A stretch of 64,000 nt of DNA. Source: Streptomyces sp. cg36 (GTDB taxonomy: Bacteria > Actinomycetota > Actinomycetes > Streptomycetales > Streptomycetaceae). Below are positions 31,607-39,762 of this stretch, piece by piece. A program made the position numbers and the translations under genes. Position 1 is the stretch's first letter. The number at the start of each line of letters is the position of its first letter. Where the stretch lies: positions 7,097,501 through 7,161,500 of the forward strand of contig NZ_CP163520.1 in the NCBI RefSeq assembly GCF_041080675.1. The letters are read 5' to 3'. The notes under the pieces were generated by a model that was not told the origin of the DNA, did no database searches, and saw only the letters and a list, made by a program, of their open reading frames with translations.

Positions 31607-34540
31607 GTGGCGGACACGAAAGGCCGGCGGATCATTGGTCCGCATCGGAGGCTGTTCGAGCGGGAGAGCGAACTCTCGCTCCTCGAAGGCATGTTGGACG
31701 ACCTGTGCGGTACGGGACCGGATCCGGACAGCGCCTCGCGCATCGGCGGACTGCTCGCGATCTCCGGCGCCGCCGGTCTGGGCAAGACCAGTCTGATCGC
31801 CGAGCTGCGCAGGATGGCGGCCGGGCGCGAGTGCACCATGCTGTACGCCCGGGGCGGCGAGCAGGAACAGGGCGTGGCCTTCCACGTCGTGCGCCAGCTG
31901 GTGCAGCCCGTGCTCGCCGCGGCGGGCGAACCGGAGCACCGCCGGATACTCGGGAGCTGGTACGACATCGTGGCGCCCGCGGTCGGCCTGGTGGCCGAAC
32001 CGGGCGCCTCCCCGGACCCGCAGGGCGTCCGGGACGGCCTCGACTGGCTGGTGACGCGGGTCGCCGTCGAGCACCCGCCCGTGGTGCTCATCGTCGACGA
32101 CGCGCACTGGGCGGACGACGAGTCGCTCACCTGGCTGAGCTCCTTCGCCCTGCGCTCGGGCGAGCTGCCGATCCTCATCGTGGTGGCCTACCGGCCCGAG
32201 GAACTGCCCGTACAGGCGACGGAGTTCCGCAGGCTCGCCGAGCGGCACGGCTCCCGGCCGCTGAGCCTCACCCCGCTCTCGCCGCACGGCGTCGGCAAAC
32301 TGGTGCACCACGTGCTCCAGAGCGGCGCCGACGACATGTTCTCGCGCGAGTGCTGGGCGCTCACCGGCGGCAACCCGTTCGAGGCCGTCGAGCTGATGGC
32401 CAAGATCCGCGAGCGGAACATCAAACCGCACTACGCCAACGCGGGAGAGCTGCGCGAGCTCGCCTCCTCGGCGCGCGGCAGCGGACTCATCGAACGCATG
32501 GAGCGGCTCGGCCCCTCGGCGGTCCGGCTCGCCTGGGCCGTCGCCGTCCTCGGCACGGCCGTCGAGCCGCACATGGCGAGCAGCGTCGCCGGACTCGGCG
32601 TCGAGGAGGCGGTGGACGCCGTGCAGAAGCTGCGCGACGCCCGTATCCTCGCGGCCCGCTCCGACGACGACCCGGACCGGCTCGACTTCTTCCACCCGCT
32701 GGTCGGCACCTCCGTCTACCGCGCCATCCCGCCCGCGATGCGGGTGGCGATGCACGGCCAGGCCGCCGTGTCGGTCACCGAGGCGGGCCTGGGCCCCACG
32801 GTCGCCGCCCGGCACCTGCTGGAGATGCATCCCGACAACGACCGCTGGGCCGTCCGCCAGCTGCGGGCCGCCGCCCGTGAGTGCATGCGCGCCGGCGCGC
32901 CCGAGGCGGCCCGCCGCTGTCTGGCCCGCGCGCTGCGGGAACCGCCCGCCCTGGAGGACCGGGCCGAGGTGCTCTTCGAACTCGGCTGCTCGGCGCTGCT
33001 CAGCGAGCCCGCCACCACGGTCAACCACTTGCAGGCCGCGCTGGAGGAGCCGGAGCTCGCGCCCGCCCTGCGCGAGTCCATCACCTACCGGCTCGCCCAG
33101 GCGCTGGCGCACGCCGACCGGATGAAGGACGCCGCCGACACCGTCGCCGCCGAGGCCCGCAACTCCTCGAACCCCCGGACCCGGCTGCGGATGCAGGCGG
33201 AGACGTTCATGTGGAACGCGTTCCGCGCCGACGAGGAGGACTCGGCCGCCCGCTCCCGGCGCCTGGCCCGCCTCGCCGACCACCTCACCACCCGGGGCAT
33301 GGCCGAGCGCTACATCCTGGGGCTGCGCGCCTGGGACGCCATGGTCCGCGGCGAGCCCGCCGCCACGGCGGTGAGCTACGCGGAGGAGGCGCTCGGCGAA
33401 GGACTGTCCTGGACCGACGACGACTGGGGCTTCGAGGTCCCGGTCCTGGTCGCGCTCACCTTCATGTACTGCGACCAGCCCGGCCGCGCCGACGAGCTCT
33501 TCAGCAAGGGCATCGCGGAGTGCGAGAGCCGGGGCTGGCGCGGCGCCCACCTCTCGTTCGGGCTCACCCTGCTCGGCTACATCCGGTTCCGCCGGGGCCG
33601 TCTCGCCGAGGCCGAGGACCTGGTCCACGGCGGGCTGCGGATCGCCGACCGGGTGGGCCAGCGCATCCCCGCCCAGTGGTTCGCGCTCGGCATCCTGATC
33701 GAGATCCTGCTGGCCCGGGGCCGCGTCGACGAGGCGCAGGACCTCTCCGACCGGTACAACTACGGCCAGGTCGTCCCCAACGCCGTGGTCTACCCCGACT
33801 CCGAGACGGTCTACAGCGGACTGCTGCTCGCCCGGGGCCTGCGCGGCGACGCCGAGGCACGGCTGCGCGCGGTCGGCCGCCGCCTCGACCGGCGGGGCAT
33901 GCGCAACCCGGCGTGGTGCCCCTGGCGCCCGCTGCTCGCCGAGGCGCTGGCCCAGTCGGACCCCGCCGAGGCCGTCAAGGTGGCCGACGAGGGCGTGGAG
34001 CTGGCCCGCAGGTTCGGCACGGCCGGCGCCATCGGCCGGGCCCTGCACGCCGCGGCGAGGGTCACCACCGGCGCCCACAGCCTCAAGCTGCTCGCGGAGG
34101 CCGTGCAGTATCTGGAGCGCTCGCCCTCGGCGTACGAGCTGGCCTGCGCCCTGGTCGACCACGGCACGGCGCTCAGCCGCGCCGGGCTGCCCCAGGACGC
34201 CTGCGAGCTGCTCGTGCGGGGCATGGAGAGCGCCGTGGTGTGCGGCGCCGACGCGCTCGCCGCCCGGGCCAGGGACGAGCTGGCCGCGTCCGGGCTGCGC
34301 CCGCTGCGGCTGCGCGCGGTGGGCACGGACTCGCTGACCGCCCAGGAGAAGACGGTGGCGGACCGGGCGGCCCGGGGCTGGGACAACGCCCGGATCGCCG
34401 AGGAGCTCGGCGTGCGCGAGCGGAACGTGGAACTGCTGCTCTCCGGCGTCTTCCGCAAGATCGGCACGGATCTGGCGGGCCTGCCGGAGCTGCTGCGGCA
34501 CGCCGAGAACCGGCCGTTCCCGGGCCCGACGCCCCGCTGA
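31607..34540 (+). CDS. Large LuxR-family ATP-binding regulator (LAL)
   Basis: 977 residues from the GTG at 31607 with AAAGGGG upstream. N-terminal AAA/NACHT-like ATPase: ERESELSLLEGML, Walker A GAAGLGKTSLIAEL and Walker B VVLIVDDAHWADDESL. A long TPR-like helical middle (about 400-880) follows, and the C-terminus is a LuxR helix-turn-helix (SLTAQEKTVADRAARGWDNARIAEELGV, RNVELLLSGVFRKIG) that departs from the canonical spacing. LAL proteins activate secondary-metabolite or catabolic operons. The only gene in its divergent promoter region is the terpene cyclase, a plausible target. No TTA codon was seen. A strong hairpin follows. Confidence 0.92.
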   Translation: MADTKGRRIIGPHRRLFERESELSLLEGMLDDLCGTGPDPDSASRIGGLLAISGAAGLGKTSLIAELRRMAAGRECTMLYARGGEQEQGVAFHVVRQLVQPVLAAAGEPEHRRILGSWYDIVAPAVGLVAEPGASPDPQGVRDGLDWLVTRVAVEHPPVVLIVDDAHWADDESLTWLSSFALRSGELPILIVVAYRPEELPVQATEFRRLAERHGSRPLSLTPLSPHGVGKLVHHVLQSGADDMFSRECWALTGGNPFEAVELMAKIRERNIKPHYANAGELRELASSARGSGLIERMERLGPSAVRLAWAVAVLGTAVEPHMASSVAGLGVEEAVDAVQKLRDARILAARSDDDPDRLDFFHPLVGTSVYRAIPPAMRVAMHGQAAVSVTEAGLGPTVAARHLLEMHPDNDRWAVRQLRAAARECMRAGAPEAARRCLARALREPPALEDRAEVLFELGCSALLSEPATTVNHLQAALEEPELAPALRESITYRLAQALAHADRMKDAADTVAAEARNSSNPRTRLRMQAETFMWNAFRADEEDSAARSRRLARLADHLTTRGMAERYILGLRAWDAMVRGEPAATAVSYAEEALGEGLSWTDDDWGFEVPVLVALTFMYCDQPGRADELFSKGIAECESRGWRGAHLSFGLTLLGYIRFRRGRLAEAEDLVHGGLRIADRVGQRIPAQWFALGILIEILLARGRVDEAQDLSDRYNYGQVVPNAVVYPDSETVYSGLLLARGLRGDAEARLRAVGRRLDRRGMRNPAWCPWRPLLAEALAQSDPAEAVKVADEGVELARRFGTAGAIGRALHAAARVTTGAHSLKLLAEAVQYLERSPSAYELACALVDHGTALSRAGLPQDACELLVRGMESAVVCGADALAARARDELAASGLRPLRLRAVGTDSLTAQEKTVADRAARGWDNARIAEELGVRERNVELLLSGVFRKIGTDLAGLPELLRHAENRPFPGPTPR

Positions 34541-34548
34541 GCCGACAG

Positions 34549-34585
34549 ACGTGGGCCGGGGCCCGTCGAGGTGCCCCGGCCACGT
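34549..34585 (+). terminator. Terminator after the LAL gene
   Basis: Arms ACGTGGGCCGGGGC (34549-34562) and GCCCCGGCCACGT (34573-34585) pair with one bulged G around a 10-base loop, 9 bases after the stop. Confidence 0.65.
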
Positions 34586-34597
34586 ACCATGGGCGGC

Positions 34598-35098
34598 ATG
34601 TCGTTCCTCCGCCGCCGCAGCTCCGCCACTCCCGCGGGCCCGGACTTCGATGTCCTGGCCATGGACCCGGGCGACTGGCCCGGAAACCTCGGTGCCGGGC
34701 TGCTGCCCGCCCCCGACGGAAGCTGCCAGGGCGTCTTCCTGCGCTACGACCTCTTCGGCGGTCGCGGCCCCGCCATGGTCATCGGCAACCTGCCGGAGGG
34801 CTCCCCGGCCCGCGAGCTCGTCGACGGCCAGATCCCCTTCGAGGTCGCCCAGCTCCTGGTGGCCCTGGAGAACGACGAGCCGGTCGAGGTCACCGGCTCC
34901 GAGGACATCCCCGTGATGCAGGGCGACAACCTGCTCATCGTGCGGCGCCTCAAGCTCTCGGAGAGCCGGATCTCCTGCGTCCAGTTCGACCGCAGCGACA
35001 AGGTGCTCGTCACCATCGCCAGCTGGGACCGGCCGATCACGGACGACCTGTACGCGCTCCTGAAGCCGCTGCCCGCGGAGCTCTTCCAGCAGGGCTGA
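34598..35098 (+). CDS. Conserved-type hypothetical protein (166 aa)
   Basis: 166 residues if started at the ATG at 34598 (MSFLRRRSS); ATGs at 34589 and 34571 are in frame and no ribosome site decides between them. The protein is soluble, acidic, without signal peptide, and looks like a compact alpha/beta domain: SCQGVFLRYDLFGGRGPAMVIGNLPEGSPARELVDG, a VEVTGSEDIPVMQGDNLLIVRRLKLSESRISCVQFD beta-rich part, and a C-terminal helix. I do not recognise the family. Good codon bias and the strong flanking terminator support a real, separately transcribed gene. Confidence 0.75.
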   Translation: MSFLRRRSSATPAGPDFDVLAMDPGDWPGNLGAGLLPAPDGSCQGVFLRYDLFGGRGPAMVIGNLPEGSPARELVDGQIPFEVAQLLVALENDEPVEVTGSEDIPVMQGDNLLIVRRLKLSESRISCVQFDRSDKVLVTIASWDRPITDDLYALLKPLPAELFQQG

Positions 35099-35266
35099 CC
35101 CGCCACCGGCGGCTCCGCGGCCCGCCACCACCAGGTCGGCGGTCCGCCACAGGTCTGAGCCACTGACACAACCCGCCCTTCCCGCGGCGCTCTTGACGCG
35201 CCCTCACCCGGGGTCACACAGTGTGCGCGCATCGCACCGAGTGAACTCCCGGCAGGAAGGGCTGTC

Positions 35267-36598
35267 ATGACACCCCATCACAGGTCCAGGCTCGCACTCG
35301 CGCTGACCGCCACCGGGGCCTGCGGCCTCGCCCTGCTCGCCCCGGCGGCACCGGCCGGCGCCCAGGAGCGCGCCACCGAGTGCCCGCGCGTACTGAAGTG
35401 CGACTGGATCCCCGCCGCGTACCAGCAGAACGGCGATCCGGCCAACAAACAGGCGTACGGGAACTACGACATCGCCGACCGGCCGTCCACCACCAAGATC
35501 AAGTACATCGTCCTGCACGACACCGAAGAGGACTACGACGGCACCATCCGCATCTTCCAGGACCCCAAGAGAGCCGTCTCCGCCCACTACGTCGTGCGCT
35601 CCTCGGACGGCCATGTGGCGCAGATGGTGAAGACCAAGGACATCGCCTGGCAGGCCGGGAACTGGTACGTCAACACCCAGTCCATCGGCATCGAACAGGA
35701 GGGCGTCGCCGTCGAGGGCGCCAAGTGGTACACCCCGCAGATGTACCGCTCCACGGCCGCCCTGGTGCGCTACCTCGCCGCCAAGTACGACATCCCGCTG
35801 GACCGCCAGCACATCATCGGCCACGAGAACGTGCCGCCCACCACGGCCGCCGGAACCAAGAACATGCACTGGGACCCGGGCCCGTACTGGGACTGGAACC
35901 GCTTCATGGCCGTGCTCGGCGCCCCCACCCGCCCCACCGCCCGCCCCGGCAGTCAACTGGTCACCCTCAGCCCGGTGTTCGCCGAGAACCAGCAGGTGTT
36001 CCGGGACTGCGAGAAGAACACCGATCTGCCCCGCCAGGGCAGCAGCGCCGTCCCCCTGTACACCGCGCCCGCCACCACCGCCCCGCTGTTCTCCGACCCC
36101 GGGCTGCACGCCCCCGGCGAGCCCGGCACCAACTGCGCGGCCGACTGGGGCAGCAAGATCAGCGCCACCCAGCAGGCCGTGGTGGCCGAGCGCGTGCCCG
36201 GCTGGACGGCGATCTGGTGGTACGGGCAGAAGGCGTGGTTCCAGACCCCGGCCCACACCCGCACCACCACCCCCACCGCGGGCACGGTCGTACGCCCCCG
36301 GGCGGGCCTGAGCGAGGTGCCGGTCTACGGCGTCGCCTACCCCGACAAGGCCGACTACCCGGCGGACTTCACCGGAGGGCGCATCGGCGCCCCGCTGCCG
36401 TACACCATCAAGGCGGGCCAGTCCTACCCCGGCGGCGGTGCGGCGCCCACCGGGTACTACTACGCGCCGACGATCGACTCGTCCCTCCCGTACGACCACA
36501 CCTACTTCGCCGGCTCGGCCGCATACGTGACGGTGCAGATCGGGCATCGGATCGGCGTGGTGCGGGCCGCCGACGTGGACGTCGTACGGGTGCGCTGA
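35267..36598 (+). CDS. Secreted N-acetylmuramoyl-L-alanine amidase (Amidase_2/PGRP fold)
   Basis: 443 residues with a GGCAGGAAGGG ribosome site. Signal peptide at residues 1-32 (LALALTATGACGLALLAPAAPAGA). Amidase_2 domain about 65-225: IKYIVLHDTEEDYDGTI with the first zinc His, SAHYVVRSSDGHVAQMV, IAWQAGNWYVNTQSIGIEQEG and HIIGHENVPPTTAAG with further ligands; HWDPGPYWDWNRFM supplies the last histidine and Asp. The remaining about 215 residues form an SH3-like/cell-wall-binding type region of unclear family (KISATQQAVVAERVPGW and similar). It cleaves the amide between MurNAc and the stem peptide outside the membrane. A 20-bp hairpin terminator follows. Confidence 0.92.
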   Translation: MTPHHRSRLALALTATGACGLALLAPAAPAGAQERATECPRVLKCDWIPAAYQQNGDPANKQAYGNYDIADRPSTTKIKYIVLHDTEEDYDGTIRIFQDPKRAVSAHYVVRSSDGHVAQMVKTKDIAWQAGNWYVNTQSIGIEQEGVAVEGAKWYTPQMYRSTAALVRYLAAKYDIPLDRQHIIGHENVPPTTAAGTKNMHWDPGPYWDWNRFMAVLGAPTRPTARPGSQLVTLSPVFAENQQVFRDCEKNTDLPRQGSSAVPLYTAPATTAPLFSDPGLHAPGEPGTNCAADWGSKISATQQAVVAERVPGWTAIWWYGQKAWFQTPAHTRTTTPTAGTVVRPRAGLSEVPVYGVAYPDKADYPADFTGGRIGAPLPYTIKAGQSYPGGGAAPTGYYYAPTIDSSLPYDHTYFAGSAAYVTVQIGHRIGVVRAADVDVVRVR

Positions 36599-36616
36599 GC
36601 GCGGCGCGCACACGGC

Positions 36617-36662
36617 AGCGCGCTGCGCGTCCGGTGTGTCGGCACCGGATGCGCAGCGCGCT
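36617..36662. terminator. Long bidirectional terminator between amidase and phosphotransferase genes
   Basis: Twenty-base arms (36617-36636 and 36643-36662) pair throughout except one G-T wobble, around a 6-base loop, followed by CCTTTCCTT. Lies between two convergent genes. Confidence 0.85.
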
Positions 36663-36721
36663 CCTTTCCTTCGGGGCCCGTCCGGCAGAGCAGGTGGCCG
36701 GACGGACCCCTCACACGGCGG

Positions 36722-37861
36722 TCACCGGGTCCCGACCGCCGCACGCACGGCCCGACGCGCCAGGGCGCAGTCGTCGTGCAGCCTGCGCAGCAGCAGCCGC
36801 TGCTGCTCTCCGGCCGACGGCACACCCGGCTGCTGCACGTGTCCGGCGCCCGAGGGCCCCGACTCGCGCATGGTGCGCTGCACGGCGGTCTCGTACGTCC
36901 GGATCTCCCGCGTCAGTACGAGCATCAGGTTCACCAGGAAGGCGTCCCGGGCGGCCGGGCCGCTCGCCTGCGCGGCCTGGCTGATCTGCCGCCGGGCCAC
37001 CGGCGCGTCCCCGAGCACCGCCCACAGCGTCGCCAGGTCGTACCCCGGCAGGTACCAGCCGGCGTGCTCCCAGTCGACGAGCACCGGACCCGCGGGCGAC
37101 AGCAGGATGTTGGTGAGCAGGGCCTCGCCGTGCGAGAACTGCCACTGGACCGGGCGGCCCGCGTGGGCCAGGCCGTGCAGCAGCTTCTGGAGGTCGCTCA
37201 GATCCCGGTCGGTGAAGAGGCCGAGCTCGTGGTAGCGGGCGATGCGCTGGGCGTACTCCAGCGGCCGGGTGAACATCTCGGCGGGCGGACGCCAGGCGTT
37301 CACCCGGGCGACGGCCCCGAGGGCGGCCCGGACGTCGGCACGGGGCGGAGCCTCGACCGGGTGCCGGGCCAGGGCCGCCGCACGGCCCGGCATCCGCTCG
37401 ATCACCAGGGTGCAGTTGTCGGGGTCCGCGGCGATCAGCCGCGGCACCCGCACCGGTGGGCGGTGCCGGACGAACGCCCGGTATGCCGCTATTTCGTGCC
37501 TGAACCGTTCGGCCCAGGCGGGTGAGTGGTCCAGGAGGCACTTGGCCACCGCCGTGGCGCGCCCGGTGGATCCGACGAGGAGGACGGACCGGCTGCTGCG
37601 CCGGAGCACCTGCACGGGGTTGAACTCCGGACAGATGCGGTGCACCGAGGCGATCGCCATCCGCAGCTGCGCACCCTGGGGGCCGGACAGGTCGATCCTC
37701 CCACTGAGCGGCTGGCCGCCCGTCCCGGGCCGGCGGGCACCCCGTCCGGTGCCCAGCGCGGCCGGGCCGGCGTGGGAGGGGTCGAGGTACGGTCCGCCGC
37801 CCGCCACCAGGTGCCGGTGCGGTCGGGGCGGGGCTGACACGGAGGACGATGCTGTGTACAT
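36722..37861 (-). CDS. APH-fold phosphotransferase (aminoglycoside phosphotransferase family)
   Basis: 379 residues from the ATG at 37861. Kinase-like APH fold: a small-lobe lysine region ([13 protein letters not shown]), [10 protein letters not shown] hinge, the catalytic loop [14 protein letters not shown] (HGE instead of the usual HGD) and [21 protein letters not shown] for the metal-binding aspartate. The substrate may be a small alcohol or sugar such as choline, homoserine or an aminoglycoside; nothing selects among them. The first 60 residues are low-complexity. It is divergent from the NsdA-like regulator across a 233-base region rich in repeats. Confidence 0.82.
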   Translation of the reverse strand: MYTASSSVSAPPRPHRHLVAGGGPYLDPSHAGPAALGTGRGARRPGTGGQPLSGRIDLSGPQGAQLRMAIASVHRICPEFNPVQVLRRSSRSVLLVGSTGRATAVAKCLLDHSPAWAERFRHEIAAYRAFVRHRPPVRVPRLIAADPDNCTLVIERMPGRAAALARHPVEAPPRADVRAALGAVARVNAWRPPAEMFTRPLEYAQRIARYHELGLFTDRDLSDLQKLLHGLAHAGRPVQWQFSHGEALLTNILLSPAGPVLVDWEHAGWYLPGYDLATLWAVLGDAPVARRQISQAAQASGPAARDAFLVNLMLVLTREIRTYETAVQRTMRESGPSGAGHVQQPGVPSAGEQQRLLLRRLHDDCALARRAVRAAVGTR

Positions 37862-37994
37862 GGGCGAAACAGATCCCTTCGTGCGCCGACGATTCGCGTG
37901 CCAGCCCGGCCCGGTGGCCGTGACTCCACCCTGGGGAATGGGGTCCGCCTGCCGGGGCGGGGTGGCGCCTTCTTACCTGACACCCGGGCGTGGG

Positions 37995-38034
37995 TGGCAC
38001 ACCATCTGGCGCACCCTGGCGAACCATGGCGAAT
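37995..38034 (+). repeat. Ten-base phased TGGCGnA repeats upstream of the NsdA-like gene
   Basis: TGGCGCACCC (38007), TGGCGAACCA (38017) and TGGCGAATAG (38027) recur every 10 bases, with a weaker TGGCAC copy at 37995. Helical phasing on one DNA face suggests cooperative protein binding about 60-100 bases before the start codon. Confidence 0.6.
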
Positions 38035-38048
38035 AGTCCCACCACGTC

Positions 38049-38067
38049 TGACAGGGGGTTACTGTCA
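38049..38067 (+). promoter_or_regulatory. Inverted repeat before the NsdA-like gene
   Basis: TGACAG (38049-38054) and CTGTCA (38062-38067) with a 7-base spacer, ending 27 bases before the GTG start; a possible operator or leader hairpin. Confidence 0.45.
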
Positions 38068-38094
38068 ACTCAGCCGAGAACCTGGGGGCTTGAA

Positions 38095-39588
38095 GTGAAC
38101 GGACAACCCAACACCCGCCTGAACGACCTCTTCGGCCTCGCCGGCTGGTCCAAGGGCGAACTCGCGAGGCTGGTGAACCGGCAGGCGGCGGCGATGGGCC
38201 ACCCCCAGTTGGCGACGGACACCTCGCGGGTGCGGCGTTGGATCGACATGGGGGAGTCCCCGCGCGATCCGGTGCCGAGGGTGCTGGCGGCGCTGTTCAC
38301 CGAGCGGCTCGGCCGTGTCGTGACCATCGAGGACCTCGGTTTCGACCGGCAAGGGCGCACCGGAAAGCGGCGGGACGTCGGACCCAAGCAGAACCCCGAC
38401 GGCCTGCCGTGGGCGCCCGAACGGACGGCGGCGGTCCTCACCGAATTCACGGGAATGGACCTCATGCTCAACCGACGCGGTCTGGTGGGCGCGGGCGCCG
38501 CGCTCGCCGCAGGCTCAGCACTCAGCAGCGCCATGCACGACTGGCTGCACACCGACCCCGTACTCGCGGCCGACGCGCCCCGTATCGACGATCCCCTCCA
38601 CGCCGACCCCGCCGGGTACGACCGCTATGAGGCCGCACCCATCGGATCGCAGGAGATCGCCGCGCTGGAGCGCTCGGTCGAGGTCTTCCGCGCCTGGGAC
38701 GCGTCCCGGGGCGGCGGCCTCCAGCGCAAGGCGGTGGTGGGCCAGCTCAACGAGGTGGGCGGCATGCTCGCCTACCGTCACCCCGACCATCTCCAGCGGC
38801 GCCTGTGGGGCGTCGCGGCCAACCTGGCCGTCCTGGCCGGCTGGATGTCCCACGACATCGGCCTCGAACCGACCGCCCAGAAGTACTTCGTCATCGCCGC
38901 GCACGCGGCCCGCGAGGGCGGCGACCGCCCGCGCGCGGGCGAAGCGCTCTCCCGAGCCGCCCGGCAGATGGTCCATCTGGGCCGTCCCGACGACGCGTTG
39001 GACCTCATGAAGCTCGCCAAGTCGGGATCCGGCGAGGAGACCCTGCCGCGCACCCGGGCGATGCTGCACACCATCGAGGCATGGGCCCAGGCGTCGATGG
39101 GCCAGGGCCAGGCCATGCGGCGCACCCTGGGCGAGGCGGAGGAGCTCTTCGTCTCGGACCGGGGCGACGTCCCCCCGCCCAGCTGGATGCAGATGTTCGA
39201 CGAGGCGGACCTGCACGGGATGCAGGCCCTGGCGTTCCGCACCCTCGCCGAGCACGACCCGAGCGCGGCCGGCATCGCGGCCGGCCATGCCAAGACCGCG
39301 CTCGAACTACGGGTCAACGGACGCCAGCGCTCCAAGATCTTCGACTACATCTCGCTCGCCTCGGCCTGCTTCATCGCCGACGACCCCGAACAGGCGGACC
39401 GCTACGCCAGGTTGGCCCTGGTGTCGATGGGGGAGACCTCCTCCCACCGCACCTGGGACCGGCTGCGCGAGATGTACCGGCTGACCGGGCAGTACGCGGG
39501 CTACCAGAAGATCCAGGACCTGCGCGAGGAGATCCAGTTGGCGCTGCCGAAGGCGCCGACGCGCCGGGGCCGGAGCATGGACCTCTAG
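38095..39588 (+). CDS. NsdA-family developmental regulator-like protein
   Basis: 497 residues from the GTG at 38095 (GGGGGCTTGAA upstream). The N-terminus is an unusual helix-turn-helix region, LNDLFGLAGWSKGELARLVNRQAAAMGHPQLATDTSRVRRWIDMGESPRDPVPRVLAALF, followed by RVVTIEDLGF, which is the signature of Streptomyces NsdA-type proteins (negative regulators of differentiation and antibiotic production). A short hydrophobic stretch (RRGLVGAGAALAAGSALSS, about 120-140) resembles a Tat/membrane anchor but is internal. From about 200 to the end it is TPR-like helical repeat. Whether it represses sporulation here is family inference. Its promoter region carries phased repeats and an inverted repeat. 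Confidence 0.85.
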   Translation: MNGQPNTRLNDLFGLAGWSKGELARLVNRQAAAMGHPQLATDTSRVRRWIDMGESPRDPVPRVLAALFTERLGRVVTIEDLGFDRQGRTGKRRDVGPKQNPDGLPWAPERTAAVLTEFTGMDLMLNRRGLVGAGAALAAGSALSSAMHDWLHTDPVLAADAPRIDDPLHADPAGYDRYEAAPIGSQEIAALERSVEVFRAWDASRGGGLQRKAVVGQLNEVGGMLAYRHPDHLQRRLWGVAANLAVLAGWMSHDIGLEPTAQKYFVIAAHAAREGGDRPRAGEALSRAARQMVHLGRPDDALDLMKLAKSGSGEETLPRTRAMLHTIEAWAQASMGQGQAMRRTLGEAEELFVSDRGDVPPPSWMQMFDEADLHGMQALAFRTLAEHDPSAAGIAAGHAKTALELRVNGRQRSKIFDYISLASACFIADDPEQADRYARLALVSMGETSSHRTWDRLREMYRLTGQYAGYQKIQDLREEIQLALPKAPTRRGRSMDL

Positions 39589-39762
39589 AGGCGGGCCGGA
39601 ACCACCGGACCCGCCTCACCACCACTGCCCCACCTCATCGGACTGTCCCCACTTCAGCAGGCAGCACCGTCAGCCCAGCCCGTTCGAGCAGACCGTCCCA
39701 TTCGACCCGTATCACCGACGATCCGCCGTACCGCCGTCAACCCGTCCATTCCGCCGGGGAGT

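Noticed and set aside
31541..35131. 1196-codon minus-strand frame opposite the LAL gene
   Set aside because: Antisense shadow without any motif; the plus frame has Walker and helix-turn-helix motifs.
36722..37861. Aminoglycoside resistance gene
   Set aside because: The fold is APH-like, but the catalytic loop is HGE rather than HGD and no resistance context exists; only a general phosphotransferase can be supported.
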